Notes under the pieces: generated by a model
Database searches by the model: none
What the model saw: only the letters and a program-made list of their open reading frames with translations
Told to the model about the DNA's origin: nothing
Shown: piece by piece, positions 55,111 through 64,000 of the stretch
Layout of the letters: the number at the start of each line of letters is the position of its first letter
Numbering within the stretch: the stretch's first letter is position 1
Made by a program: the position numbers and the translations under genes
Source of the DNA: RHLJ01 sp040222455
Lineage (GTDB): Bacteria > Bacteroidota > Rhodothermia > Balneolales > Balneolaceae
DNA length: 64,000 nt
Direction: 5' to 3'
Assembly (NCBI GenBank): GCA_040222455.1
Contig: JAVKDD010000011.1
Coordinates: 186,001-250,000, forward strand

Positions 55111-55136
55111 ATGATTCTTTCATGGAGAAACAGGAT

Positions 55137-55172
55137 AAACCCCAATTAGTGGAAAGCTGGTTGGGGTTTTTT
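55137..55172 (+). terminator. Rho-independent terminator of nrdJ
   Basis: AAACCCCAA (55137-55145) pairs with TTGGGGTTT (55161-55169) around a 15-nt loop, followed by T residues to 55172. It lies downstream of nrdJ and its repeat, and upstream of the permease gene. Confidence 0.88.
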
Positions 55173-55238
55173 ATCGTAACCATAATTCTTTTTTTTCGTT
55201 GTACTGCTGGTGGGTATCAAATCTAACTTAAGGGAACT

Positions 55239-57641
55239 ATGTTTAAGAATTATCTAAAGGTTGCTTTTCGGAATATCCTGAATAAAAAATTCTATTCCTT
55301 TCTCAATATTCTTGGTCTTTCAATTGGGATCACATCTGCAGTACTTATTATCATTTATGTTCAAGACGAACTGAATTATGATACCTTTCAACCAAATGTT
55401 GAAAATAAATATGTAATTGGTCTTGAAGGAAAAATTGGGAGCCAAGAAATTAAAGGGATTTTTACACCACCAATTTTGGCAGGTACTATCATGGAAGAAA
55501 TTCCTGGTATTGTGAGTACTACAAGAACCAATGGCGTTGGAGATATTGTTTTTAGATATAATGACAATGTATTCACTGAAAAAAGTGTTTTTTGGGCAGA
55601 TTCAAACTTCTATGATTTTTTTGGATATAAACTCATTGAAGGTGATCCAGAAACTGTTTTAAAAGGTCCTAATAAAGCAGTGTTAACAGAGTCGATTGCT
55701 AAGAAGTATTTTGGGAATGAAAACCCAATTGGGAAAACAATTCTGGTTGGAAATGCACAAAGTTCCTATGAAGTGACAGGAATAAATAAGAACACTCCAA
55801 CAAATTCCCACTTTAGGTTTGATATACTGCTTTCCTTTTCTAGTACACAATTCAGCATATCAACACAATGGTCTAATAATAGCATTAATACGTATGTAGA
55901 AATTCATCCTACAGCAAATCCCGAGCAAGTGGAAACCTCGTTTGATAAATTAGTTCTAAAGTATGCGAGCCCAGAACTTGAGCAATTTATGGGCGCTAGT
56001 ATTGAGCAAATGAGGGAACAAGGAAATCAATACAAATATTTTCAAGTAGCGATAAAGGATTTACATCTTAACGCATCTGATTTACAAATGTCTTTCGAGC
56101 CACCTGGGGATATCACCTATGTCTACATTTTTTCCATTATTGGGGTTTTCCTAATCGTAATTGCTTGTGTTAATTTTATGAATTTATCTACAGCAAGCGC
56201 CGCAGGAAGAGCCAAAGAAGTTGGGCTTAGGAAAACAATGGGTGGCGAAAGAAGTGGTATGATTATCCAGTTTTTGGTTGAATCTGTAGCGTATGTAGTT
56301 ATCGCGACATTATTTTCCTTCTTATTGATTTACATCACGTTACCATTCTTTAACAGCCTTTCTGGAAAAGAACTCACACTTTCAATAGTAACAGAACCTT
56401 GGTTTATTGGAACATTATTTAGCTTGGTTATCTTAATTGGTTTCGTTGCTGGAAGCTACCCCGCGCTATATTTAACAGCATTCAATCCTGTAGATGTTTT
56501 GAAAGGAAAAGTTAAGAGAGGTGCAAAAAGTGGAAAACTGAGACAGTCTCTGGTGGTAGGGCAGTTCTTTATTTCAATTGGATTGATTTCATGCACTATG
56601 TTAGTAAACGAGCAGCTTCAATATATGCAAAACAGAAATCTAGGGATAAGTAAGGAACAATCTATTGTACTTACTAATACCAGCAGACTAGATAATAATC
56701 AGAGAGCTTTTCAAGATGATCTTTTGCAAGACACTAGAGTAGTATCTGCTAGTTACAGCAATTTTACAATTCCGGGAACAAATAATATTACGATTTTCCA
56801 GCGACCTACTACAGATATCGATTATGTAATGGCCATGTATTATGCTGATTATAATCACCAAGAAGCTTTAGGTTTCGAAATGTCGGAGGGGCGCTTTTTT
56901 AGTAAAGATTTCCCAACAGACACGCTTGCAATGGTATTAAATGAAGCTGCAGTAAAGGAACTTGGTTTTCAAGAAGTCATTGGGGAAGAAGTTCTTTTCT
57001 CAGCTGATACTAGGTCTTATAAAGTTATAGGTGTGATGAAAGATTTTAACTTTCAGTCATTACGGGAAGAAATAATGCCTTTAGCCATTCTTTTAACAGA
57101 AACTGCGAATGAAATGATTGTACGTTTTAAGACGGAAAATCCTCAAGAATCGATTGCGATGATTGAATCAAAATGGGATGAATTTTCTGGTGGTGAACCC
57201 ATCGATTACACTTTTCTTGATGAAGACTTCGATCGGTTATTTAGGCAGGAACAACGTCTTGGTAGTGTATTTACTGCTTTTACTATTATCGCGATAATCA
57301 TTGCTTGTCTTGGATTGTTTGGTCTTTCGGCATATATGGCGGAGCAACGCACAAAAGAAATAGGAGTGCGTAAAGTACTTGGTGCATCCATAGGCTCTAT
57401 TTTGGGATTACTCTCTAAAGAATTCATCAAATTAATATCTATAGCTTTTATTTTAGCTGTTCCCCTATCGTGGTATTTTATACAAAATTGGCTGCAAAAC
57501 TTTGCCTACAGAGTAGAAATGAGTCCACTAATTTTTGTTTATACAGGAATAGTTACACTAGGAATAGTAGTTCTTACAATAAGCTGGCAATCGTTAAAAG
57601 CAGCAAATATGAATCCAGTTGATAGCATTCAAAATGAATAA
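55239..57641 (+). CDS. MacB/FtsX-type ABC transporter permease
   Basis: An 800-residue permease with two FtsX/MacB_PCD halves. Each half has a hydrophobic start, a periplasmic domain and a three-helix bundle: 'LKVAFRNILNKKFYSFLNILGLSIGI' at the start, a first helix bundle around 295-430, and a second from ~685 to the end ('GLFGLSAYMAEQRTKEIGVRKVLGAS'). This tandem form is typical of FCB-group lipoprotein- or peptide-handling ABC systems. No ATPase gene is adjacent, so its partner is encoded elsewhere. A frameshifted pseudogene follows. Confidence 0.9.
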   Translation: MFKNYLKVAFRNILNKKFYSFLNILGLSIGITSAVLIIIYVQDELNYDTFQPNVENKYVIGLEGKIGSQEIKGIFTPPILAGTIMEEIPGIVSTTRTNGVGDIVFRYNDNVFTEKSVFWADSNFYDFFGYKLIEGDPETVLKGPNKAVLTESIAKKYFGNENPIGKTILVGNAQSSYEVTGINKNTPTNSHFRFDILLSFSSTQFSISTQWSNNSINTYVEIHPTANPEQVETSFDKLVLKYASPELEQFMGASIEQMREQGNQYKYFQVAIKDLHLNASDLQMSFEPPGDITYVYIFSIIGVFLIVIACVNFMNLSTASAAGRAKEVGLRKTMGGERSGMIIQFLVESVAYVVIATLFSFLLIYITLPFFNSLSGKELTLSIVTEPWFIGTLFSLVILIGFVAGSYPALYLTAFNPVDVLKGKVKRGAKSGKLRQSLVVGQFFISIGLISCTMLVNEQLQYMQNRNLGISKEQSIVLTNTSRLDNNQRAFQDDLLQDTRVVSASYSNFTIPGTNNITIFQRPTTDIDYVMAMYYADYNHQEALGFEMSEGRFFSKDFPTDTLAMVLNEAAVKELGFQEVIGEEVLFSADTRSYKVIGVMKDFNFQSLREEIMPLAILLTETANEMIVRFKTENPQESIAMIESKWDEFSGGEPIDYTFLDEDFDRLFRQEQRLGSVFTAFTIIAIIIACLGLFGLSAYMAEQRTKEIGVRKVLGASIGSILGLLSKEFIKLISIAFILAVPLSWYFIQNWLQNFAYRVEMSPLIFVYTGIVTLGIVVLTISWQSLKAANMNPVDSIQNE

Positions 57642-57722
57642 AAAAATCTCAGCTAGTTAATCTAATTGGCATTATAATTCTTATTCCGTTACTTACTTTC
57701 TATTAGGTAAAAAAGAGAGTTA

Positions 57723-58249
57723 GGACTACGATCAGGTAATCAATTTTATATGCTAAGTAAAAAGGGAGGGTTACCTGAAAAATGAGGATTCCTTATAGGA
57801 AACTAGCAAGTTTTTTACCTGATGGGAATCACCTGGCCTATATCACTAAAATCACAGAGAAACATACTTTCAAGAGATACAGGGGGGGACATTCTTCTGA
57901 TATCCTTTTGTATGATGTGAATAAAAACAGCGTATTAAATATCAATTATAACGAAGTAAATGATGGCAAGTCTGCATGGATTGGATATAGTTCTAAAAGA
58001 AGAATAGGCACAGCTTTTTAATGATACTTGGAGAATACATCGCAATTTTTTCTACGACCCATATATGTACGGTGTAGATTAGAATGAGCTTAAAAAGCGG
58101 TATTGAGGTCTATTGAAAGATCCTCGTACAAGATGGGATGACCCAAAAATGATAATGATAAGAATAGATTCACAAATGGAAAAAGTGATGGATGAAAACT
58201 TAAATAAAATGATACCAGCACCTCTATTAAAAATAATAAGTGCCAAATG
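57723..58249 (+). pseudogene. Decayed tricorn-like S41 peptidase
   Basis: Fragments in three frames read as a tricorn-like protease. First come 'SGNQFYMLSKKGGLPEK' (57732-57782) and, after a 1-base shift in an A run, 'IPYRKLASFLPDGNHLAYI...FKRYRGGHSSDILLYDV' (57782-58020). After another shift come 'NDTWRIHRNFFYDPYMYGVD', a TAG, 'NELKKRY', and a TGA (58020-58110). The last is the start of the catalytic-core region of tricorn proteins. The rest (to 58249) is open but not recognised. The catalytic end is absent. An intact relative lies at 61922. Confidence 0.8.
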
Positions 58250-58321
58250 AATGAAGAAAGGGGATTAATTGAAACCTTCGATTAGCAAAGAGCAAGTTGG
58301 GGTTTCTATTGAGATTCAAAA

Positions 58322-58735
58322 TTATTGTTTTGAGGATGAAAAAAAGGTGTGTGATATTTTATGGAAAACGCTCCTCCGGAATTCACTGGGTTTTAAATTA
58401 TTTAATAGTTTTGGTGTGCCATCACCAATTACATCGCGGATAATTGTTTGAAAACGTTCTTCACCTTTATCATAGGCCTCTTCATCTTCATATTTTGTAA
58501 TTAGTATCACATCAAAATCTGCTAGAGAATCAGCTTCAGTTATCATTAATTCATAAGATTCAATGAAGCCTCGTTCAAGAGCTATTTCTCTAAATACTTT
58601 CCAATTATTTTCATAGTAGTAAATTAATTCTTCTCTGTTGTTGTCAACGGTTTTCACGAAATCATGAATAGTTACTTCCTGAGCAAATAAAGGAGTTAGA
58701 AGAAGAGTGAGTAGGAAAGGTAAAACTGGTTTCAT
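58322..58735 (-). CDS. Small exported protein of unknown function
   Basis: A 137-residue protein with a signal peptide (MKPVLPFLLTLLLTPLFAQ). The mature part 'DFVKTVDNNREELIYYYENNWKVFREIALERG' and 'FDVILITKYEDEEAYDKGEERFQ' suggests a ferredoxin-like (dimeric alpha/beta barrel) fold. No known family is certain. It lies between the tricorn pseudogene and the DUF4212 symporter pair, on the opposite strand to both. Confidence 0.6.
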   Translation of the reverse strand: MKPVLPFLLTLLLTPLFAQEVTIHDFVKTVDNNREELIYYYENNWKVFREIALERGFIESYELMITEADSLADFDVILITKYEDEEAYDKGEERFQTIIRDVIGDGTPKLLNNLKPSEFRRSVFHKISHTFFSSSKQ

Positions 58736-58884
58736 AGATAGAATGTGTTGATTTAATTTGGTTGCATCAGGTTATTACGAAACATTGTAAAAAAAGAAAC
58801 ATGCTAAATTTTTCCTAGCAATGAATTATAGTTGCACCAATCCATCAAAACCCGCATACTCAGACATTAATTTTTTGGAGGATA

Positions 58885-59148
58885 ATGGAAGAGCGCGACT
58901 TAAAAGGTTATTGGAAAAAAAATCTACGATATCTGGGTATTCTTCTCCTTGTTTGGTTTACCGTATCCTATGGATTTGGGATTTTATTGGCACCAACCCT
59001 CAATGAAATCCGATTCTCTGGGTTTAAATTAGGATTCTGGTTTGCTCAACAAGGCTCAATTTATGTGTTTGTAATCCTGATTTTTGTGTATGTATACCTT
59101 ATGAACAAGCTCGATAAAGAATTTGGCGTTAGTGAGGAGGATGTATAA
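58885..59148 (+). CDS. DUF4212 symporter small subunit
   Basis: An 87-residue membrane protein with two helices ('YLGILLLVWFTVSYGFGILLAP' and 'SIYVFVILIFVYVYLMNKLDK'). It belongs to the DUF4212 family, which always accompanies a sodium:solute symporter. A strong GGAGG ribosome-binding site lies just upstream of the ATG. Its stop overlaps the next start as TAATG, so the two subunits are made together. Confidence 0.93.
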   Translation: MEERDLKGYWKKNLRYLGILLLVWFTVSYGFGILLAPTLNEIRFSGFKLGFWFAQQGSIYVFVILIFVYVYLMNKLDKEFGVSEEDV

Positions 59149-60914
59149 TGGATGTTCAAACGTGGACTTATATTCTTGTTGGAATCACATTCTCTATTTA
59201 TATCGGGATTGCAATTTGGTCGCGAGCAGGTACAACTAGCGAGTTCTATGTAGCGGAGGGAGCAGTAAATCCACTAACGAACGGAATGGCTACTGCCGCA
59301 GATTGGATGTCGGCTGCTAGCTTTTTATCCATGGCGGGACTCATTTCTTTTATGGGATATGATGGTGCCGTTTATTTGATGGGATGGACGGGAGGTTATG
59401 TGTTACTAGCACTTTTACTTGCACCATATTTGCGAAAGTTTGGCAAATTCACAGTCCCAGATTTTATTGGAGACCGCTACTACTCAGATATTGCACGTAC
59501 AGTGGCAGTTATTTGTGCATTAATCGTTTCCTTCACTTATGTAGCCGGGCAAATGCGTGGAGTTGGTTTAGTATTTTCCAAGTTTCTAGAAGTCGATATT
59601 TTTTGGGGTGTGATTATTGGGATGGCAATTGTTTTCTTCTATGCCGTTTTGGGTGGGATGAAGGGAATTACCTATACACAGGTTGCCCAATACTGTGTTC
59701 TCATTTTCGCGTTTATGGTACCTGCATTTTTCATCTCGTTGCAACTTACTGGAAGTCCAATTCCACAAATAGGGTTTGGGTCGACATTAAATGATGGTTC
59801 AGGGATGTTTTTGCTTGATAAACTTGACGCTCTTCATACAGAATTAGGTTTTGCAGAATATACATCAGGCACTAAAAGTATGCAGGATGTGTTTTTTATA
59901 ACAGTTGCATTGATGGTTGGTACAGCAGGTTTACCTCATGTTATCGTTCGTTTTTTTACAGTTCCTAAAGTCAAAGATGCCCGAATTTCGGTTGGCTATG
60001 CTTTGGTGTTTATTGCAATTCTTTATACAACCGCTCCAGCAATTGCAGTTTTCTCAAGAACCAACTTGATTGAAACCGTAAGTGAACAGCCGTACGAACA
60101 AATGCCCACGTGGTTTAACACTTGGGAAGAAACAGCTTTATTGAACTGGGTTGATAAAAATGAAGATGGGATTATTAATTATGCTCCGGGTTCAGCTATT
60201 GTTGGAGCACCAAATATTTCTTACGATGGACTTCTAGATATTAATCGAGGTGCAAATAATCAGGTATTGTTGTTAAATGAACCTACTGCTAACAAAAACG
60301 AATTATATGTAGACCGGGATATAATGGTACTCGCAAACCCCGAAATAGCTGGACTCCCAAACTGGGTTGCAGCGTTAGTTGCAGCAGGGGGACTTGCGGC
60401 CGCTCTATCTACAGCAGCCGGACTCCTTTTAGTGATATCGACTTCAGTTTCCCATGATTTAATTAAGAAACAAATTAATCCCTCAATCTCTGATAAAGCG
60501 GAACTTTTGTATGCACGTATTGCCGCAGGAGTTGCCGTTGTTGTTGCTGGGTATTTTGGAATTAATCCACCGGGATTTGTGGCACAAGTAGTAGCAATTG
60601 CATTTGGATTGGCAGCAGCTTCATTTTTTCCTGCGATTATTTTGGGGATTTTCTATAAAAAGATGAATAGAGAAGGGGCTGTTGCCGGAATGATTGCGGG
60701 TTTATTATTTACTTTAGCATACATCATCTTTTTTAAGATTTTATTTCCAGAATTAAATTCACCCGACAACTGGTGGTTCGGTATTTCTCCTGAGGGAATA
60801 GGTACATTAGGAATGATTGTTAATCTCCTCGTTTCTTTAGCCATTGGAATGATTTATCCTGAACCTCCGGAAGAAGTTCAGGAAATGGTGGAAAGCATTC
60901 GGTATCCGAAATAG
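59148..60914 (+). CDS. Sodium:solute symporter, VC_2705/ActP-like
   Basis: A 588-residue SSS-family transporter with ~13 membrane helices, close to acetate/cation symporters (ActP-like). Diagnostic blocks are 'AEGAVNPLTNGMATAADWMSAASFLSMAGL', 'AVLGGMKGITYTQVAQYCVL' and 'GGLAAALSTAAGLLLVISTS'. A periplasmic loop (~310-395) carries a calcium-loop-like 'DKNEDGIINY'. It probably imports a short-chain carboxylate with Na+. It is coupled to the DUF4212 gene. Confidence 0.93.
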   Translation: MDVQTWTYILVGITFSIYIGIAIWSRAGTTSEFYVAEGAVNPLTNGMATAADWMSAASFLSMAGLISFMGYDGAVYLMGWTGGYVLLALLLAPYLRKFGKFTVPDFIGDRYYSDIARTVAVICALIVSFTYVAGQMRGVGLVFSKFLEVDIFWGVIIGMAIVFFYAVLGGMKGITYTQVAQYCVLIFAFMVPAFFISLQLTGSPIPQIGFGSTLNDGSGMFLLDKLDALHTELGFAEYTSGTKSMQDVFFITVALMVGTAGLPHVIVRFFTVPKVKDARISVGYALVFIAILYTTAPAIAVFSRTNLIETVSEQPYEQMPTWFNTWEETALLNWVDKNEDGIINYAPGSAIVGAPNISYDGLLDINRGANNQVLLLNEPTANKNELYVDRDIMVLANPEIAGLPNWVAALVAAGGLAAALSTAAGLLLVISTSVSHDLIKKQINPSISDKAELLYARIAAGVAVVVAGYFGINPPGFVAQVVAIAFGLAAASFFPAIILGIFYKKMNREGAVAGMIAGLLFTLAYIIFFKILFPELNSPDNWWFGISPEGIGTLGMIVNLLVSLAIGMIYPEPPEEVQEMVESIRYPK

Positions 60915-60920
60915 TTGAAA

Positions 60921-61775
60921 TTATTCTAATATTCTTTCTTCAAAAACTATTTCATATCCAAGAGGTGGAGGAATAATTCTTATCCAACTTTCATATCCTT
61001 TTGCTATTAAGTTACATCCTTGACTTCTGTCATCTTCATCTTTCCACCAAGTGTAAACGATTTGTTTATTAGTATTATCAATTGAAATTTCTTTATCAAA
61101 ACCATTTAAACATCCATCACCTTGTATTCCTTTCCCAATGATAGTAGCTCTAGAAAAATTGAATTCTTCCATTGTACAACTCCTATTCTCGTAAGTAGAA
61201 AAAAGCCTTCTTGCACTCAACGAAACTCGGATACCTGGATTTAAAGGTACATTAAATGTTACTTTTCCATTAATTGGGTTTACATCAAATACTACAGAAT
61301 GATGAATTTTTCTATCTACTGTGTAAGGCGGTTCATTCTTAAATATATAAATGCTGTCATTTACTATATAGAAGGGATTCCCAATAGTAATTTCTTCGTT
61401 ACCCAAAGAAAATGTGAATGAACGACCACTAAGGTTAATGATTATATCGGTAGCACCAATTTTATCATCTCCGTCTGTATCTAATGGCAGATACGAAAGT
61501 TGAAAACTATTATCTTCTTCTGAGGCTAGGAAACTTTCATACTCACCTTGTGGAGCATATTTTCGTCTTAAATGTTCATAATCTTTATTATCTGCAATCA
61601 CCATATTAAACCCAATTCCGGAATATCTTAAACACGGTGGAATTTGCATCTCAGTTAACTTAATAAACGTTACACTTTTGCTTCCTCTTACATTTAGAAA
61701 AACTTCTTTATCACATCCTTGAAAAATGAAAATTAACAAAATTAAAATTATGGAGATCAGCCTTGAGGATATCAT
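60921..61775 (-). CDS. Putative lipoprotein, unknown family
   Basis: The frame extends to 61847, but the ATG at 61775 gives a standard lipoprotein signal ('ILILLIFIFQGC', Cys20), so that start is preferred (284 residues). The mature part contains a calcium-loop-like 'DTDGDDKIGATDIIINLSG' and otherwise beta-rich sequence. I do not recognise it. It converges with the symporter gene 6 bp away. Confidence 0.6.
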   Translation of the reverse strand: MISSRLISIILILLIFIFQGCDKEVFLNVRGSKSVTFIKLTEMQIPPCLRYSGIGFNMVIADNKDYEHLRRKYAPQGEYESFLASEEDNSFQLSYLPLDTDGDDKIGATDIIINLSGRSFTFSLGNEEITIGNPFYIVNDSIYIFKNEPPYTVDRKIHHSVVFDVNPINGKVTFNVPLNPGIRVSLSARRLFSTYENRSCTMEEFNFSRATIIGKGIQGDGCLNGFDKEISIDNTNKQIVYTWWKDEDDRSQGCNLIAKGYESWIRIIPPPLGYEIVFEERILE

Positions 61776-61921
61776 AAAATGTAATATAAGTGTAAAATTT
61801 AGAAATAACTTGAAGTAACATTCTCTTGTATTACTCGTCTTCCTCAATAAGTATTTACAAAACGTACACTACTTTTTTTTCTACATTCAATAATCAAACC
61901 TAATAAACTAACTCTATTTTT

Positions 61922-64000
61922 ATGAAATCTATTCTTTCTTTATGTCTGATGCTTATGGTGGGGAGCATAGCAACAGCGCAAGTGACTAATCCACAATGGA
62001 TTCGTTATCAATCAATATCGCCAGATGGCAGTCAAATCGTTTTTACGTATATGGGAGACTTATACAAAGTCCCGACAGCTGGAGGTGCAGCTACTCAGCT
62101 CACTTTTCATGAAGCCCACGATTATGAGGCTATATGGAGTAAAGATGGAAAAACAATAGCCTTCGCATCCGATCGATATGGGAACTTTGATATTTATACA
62201 TTGAGCATAAATGGTGGTGCTGCAAAACGAATTACTTTCCATTCAAACGACGAGACACCTTATTCTTTTACCAATGATGGTAAGAATGTAATTTTCGGAG
62301 CTCTGAGAATGGATATAGCAGAGCATAGAAGCTTTCCAACTGGGTCGCAGACTGAGTTATATACCGTTCCTGTTACAGGCGGTAGAGTGGACCAATTATT
62401 TACTTTTCCTGCAGAATATATAAAGGTAAGTAAGAATGGAAAACAAATGGTGTATCATGATAAACCAGGTGGAGAAAACGAATGGAGAAAACATCATACT
62501 TCTGCGGTTACACGCGACCTTTGGAAATACGATGTAGATTCTGATACTCACACAATGATTACCTCGTTCAATGGGGAAGATCGCCAACCTGTTTATAGTC
62601 CGGATGAAAGTTCACTCTATTATTTAAGTGAAGTAAGTGGAAATTTTAATATTCATAAGATTTCGATTGCAAATCCGGGTTCGAACGAACAGTTAACAGA
62701 TTTTAAAACGCATCCAGTTCGTTTTCTAAGTATTGGAAATGGTACTCTGGCTTTCGGCTATGATGGAGAGTTATATACTATGAGAGAGGGAGAATCTCCA
62801 AAAAAAGTAAACGTGAGAATTACTACTGCTGAAAAAAGTAACTCTGATCGTTTCATCACAATTAATGGTGGTGTTGATGAAATGGCAATATCACCCAATG
62901 GAAAAGAGATTGCGTTTACAGCACGGGGAGAAGTTTTCGTAACTAACATAGATGGTTCTCTAACTAAAAGAATTACTAATACTCCAGAGCAGGAACGTTT
63001 TGTTACGTTTGCTCCAGATGGCAAAGGTGTAGTTTATGCAAGCGAAAGAGAGGGTAAATGGAGTATATTTAAAACTGAAAAAACTCGAGATGAAGAGCCG
63101 TTTGTATTTGCATCTACATTATTGAGTGAGAGTGTTTTGATCTCAGACGATATAGATAATTATATGCCCGAATTTTCGCCTGACGGGAAAAAACTAGCGT
63201 ATATCGCAGGTAGAAGAACTCTTAGAATCAAAGACATGGACTCTGGTGATACCGTAGATTTGCTAACTCCGGAAGATCTATTTCACATGCGAGATGGAGA
63301 TAAATATTTTAAATGGAGTCCCGATAGTAAGTGGTTATTGGTTGATTGGAGCAAGTCGTTAAATGATAGCGAAGTATTATTAATGTCAGCCGATGGAAAA
63401 GAGCGTATCAATCTCACAGAATCTGGTTATTACGATTATAGCCCAAAATGGGTAAATGATGGAAAGCAAATGCTATGGTTTAGTAATCGTAATGGACTAA
63501 AAAGCTATGCAACGAGTGGTCGATTTCAGTCAGATGTGTATTCCATGTTTTTTACTCAAGACGCATGGGATAAGTATAACATGAGTGAAGATGATTATAA
63601 GCTTATGAAAGAAATCGAAAAGGCGAATAAGTCTGAAGATAATGATGAAAAAGCAGATGACAAGAAAGAAGAGAAAGCTGAAGAAAAAACTGAAGCTTTA
63701 ACTTTCGATTGGGATGGGATGAAAGATCGTAAAGACCGATTAACCATCCACTCTAGTTATTTGTCGGATGCTATTCTTTCAAAAGATGGCGAGAAATTGT
63801 ACTACATGGCTCAATTCGAAGATCGATATAATCTTTGGGAAACTGAGCTTAGAACAGGGGATACCAAAATGACAATTAAGCTAAATACTGGTGGTGGAAG
63901 CTTAACTTGGGATAAAGATATGGAAAACTTATATCTACTCAGTGGAGGTAGAATCTCAAAAGTTGACCTTAGTGGAGGTAGCACAAAAGGAATTAGTATT
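61922..64000 (+). CDS. Tricorn-like S41 protease (3' end outside window)
   Basis: Partial gene, 693 codons without a stop, running off the right edge. A signal peptide (MKSILSLCLMLMVGSIATA) leads to WD40/TolB-like propeller blades ('SISPDGSQIVFTYMGDLYKVP', 'WSKDGKTIAFASDRYGNFDIYTL', 'FAPDGKGVVYASEREGKWSIF', and others), then a highly charged Lys/Glu/Asp linker near residues 555-600. This is the N-terminal part of FCB tricorn-like peptidases; the PDZ and S41 catalytic domains should follow beyond the window. It probably degrades peptides in the periplasm. Confidence 0.88.
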   Translation, partial: MKSILSLCLMLMVGSIATAQVTNPQWIRYQSISPDGSQIVFTYMGDLYKVPTAGGAATQLTFHEAHDYEAIWSKDGKTIAFASDRYGNFDIYTLSINGGAAKRITFHSNDETPYSFTNDGKNVIFGALRMDIAEHRSFPTGSQTELYTVPVTGGRVDQLFTFPAEYIKVSKNGKQMVYHDKPGGENEWRKHHTSAVTRDLWKYDVDSDTHTMITSFNGEDRQPVYSPDESSLYYLSEVSGNFNIHKISIANPGSNEQLTDFKTHPVRFLSIGNGTLAFGYDGELYTMREGESPKKVNVRITTAEKSNSDRFITINGGVDEMAISPNGKEIAFTARGEVFVTNIDGSLTKRITNTPEQERFVTFAPDGKGVVYASEREGKWSIFKTEKTRDEEPFVFASTLLSESVLISDDIDNYMPEFSPDGKKLAYIAGRRTLRIKDMDSGDTVDLLTPEDLFHMRDGDKYFKWSPDSKWLLVDWSKSLNDSEVLLMSADGKERINLTESGYYDYSPKWVNDGKQMLWFSNRNGLKSYATSGRFQSDVYSMFFTQDAWDKYNMSEDDYKLMKEIEKANKSEDNDEKADDKKEEKAEEKTEALTFDWDGMKDRKDRLTIHSSYLSDAILSKDGEKLYYMAQFEDRYNLWETELRTGDTKMTIKLNTGGGSLTWDKDMENLYLLSGGRISKVDLSGGSTKGISI

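Overview
The window looks like chromosomal DNA from a marine or halophilic member of the Balneolota/Bacteroidota side of the FCB group. This is an inference. It rests on the AT-rich sequence, a secreted 931-residue protein ending in a 'YPNPFNPTTTI' sorting domain, a B12-dependent class II ribonucleotide reductase, FCB-typical small membrane proteins (DUF3098-like, DUF4212), paired RND pumps, MacB/FtsX-type permeases and tricorn-like S41 proteases. No rRNA or tRNA gene was recognised.

Layout. Positions 0.1-12.1 kb hold mostly + strand housekeeping genes: an rRNA m5C methyltransferase, gatB, a thioredoxin-fold lipoprotein, tpiA, purD, a beta-propeller protein, a LuxE-like/LuxC-like fatty-acyl pair and leuS. 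Positions 12.1-15.8 kb (- strand) hold a serine hydrolase, an acyltransferase, an outer-membrane protein and an ankyrin lipoprotein, with a decayed copy of the ankyrin tail nearby. Positions 16.0-18.6 kb encode an AraC-HTH / class III cyclase / TPR fusion.

Positions 18.59-27.85 kb are the accessory region and the most interesting part. They read as a chromosomal integron. Four attC-like sites share one architecture: an outer ...AAC, a spacer, a palindromic arm, the matching arm, a spacer, then GTT.... They delimit four cassettes whose genes all read leftward, away from a divergent, wrecked tyrosine-recombinase gene at 27.3-27.85 kb. For three cassettes the first and last ~9-10 bp are exact inverted complements, as expected if each closes into a circle with its own attC. 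The cassettes carry a VOC protein, a DoxX-like/DUF4166 pair, an AAA ATPase-TOPRIM fusion resembling fused PARIS/OLD defence nucleases, and a 4.4-kb cassette with a pseudokinase-SF1 helicase fusion coupled to a winged-helix-like protein. The last is the best candidate here for an undescribed, probably anti-phage, system.

Positions 28-41.5 kb return to core functions: citrate synthase, mazG, a GATase-like secreted protein, a TPR protein, maf, membrane proteins, a dicarboxylate symporter, the large sorted protein, an aldo/keto reductase and an acyl-ACP thioesterase. A relic of a REP-associated (RAYT) transposase lies at 41.5-41.8 kb, and REP-like palindromes occur elsewhere in the window. One of them sits exactly in the deletion that destroyed the integron integrase. 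Positions 41.8-50.7 kb hold an RND efflux operon (fusion protein plus two permeases) and two secreted proteins.

Positions 50.74-51.41 kb are a very AT-rich gap with two perfect DnaA boxes and a 10-bp-periodic box cluster, followed by nrdJ. Transcription diverges here, so it is either a DnaA-controlled nrd promoter or a replication-origin candidate. Positions 55.2-64 kb hold an FtsX-type permease, a frameshifted tricorn-protease pseudogene, a small secreted protein, a DUF4212/sodium-solute symporter pair, a lipoprotein, and an intact tricorn-like S41 protease running off the right edge.
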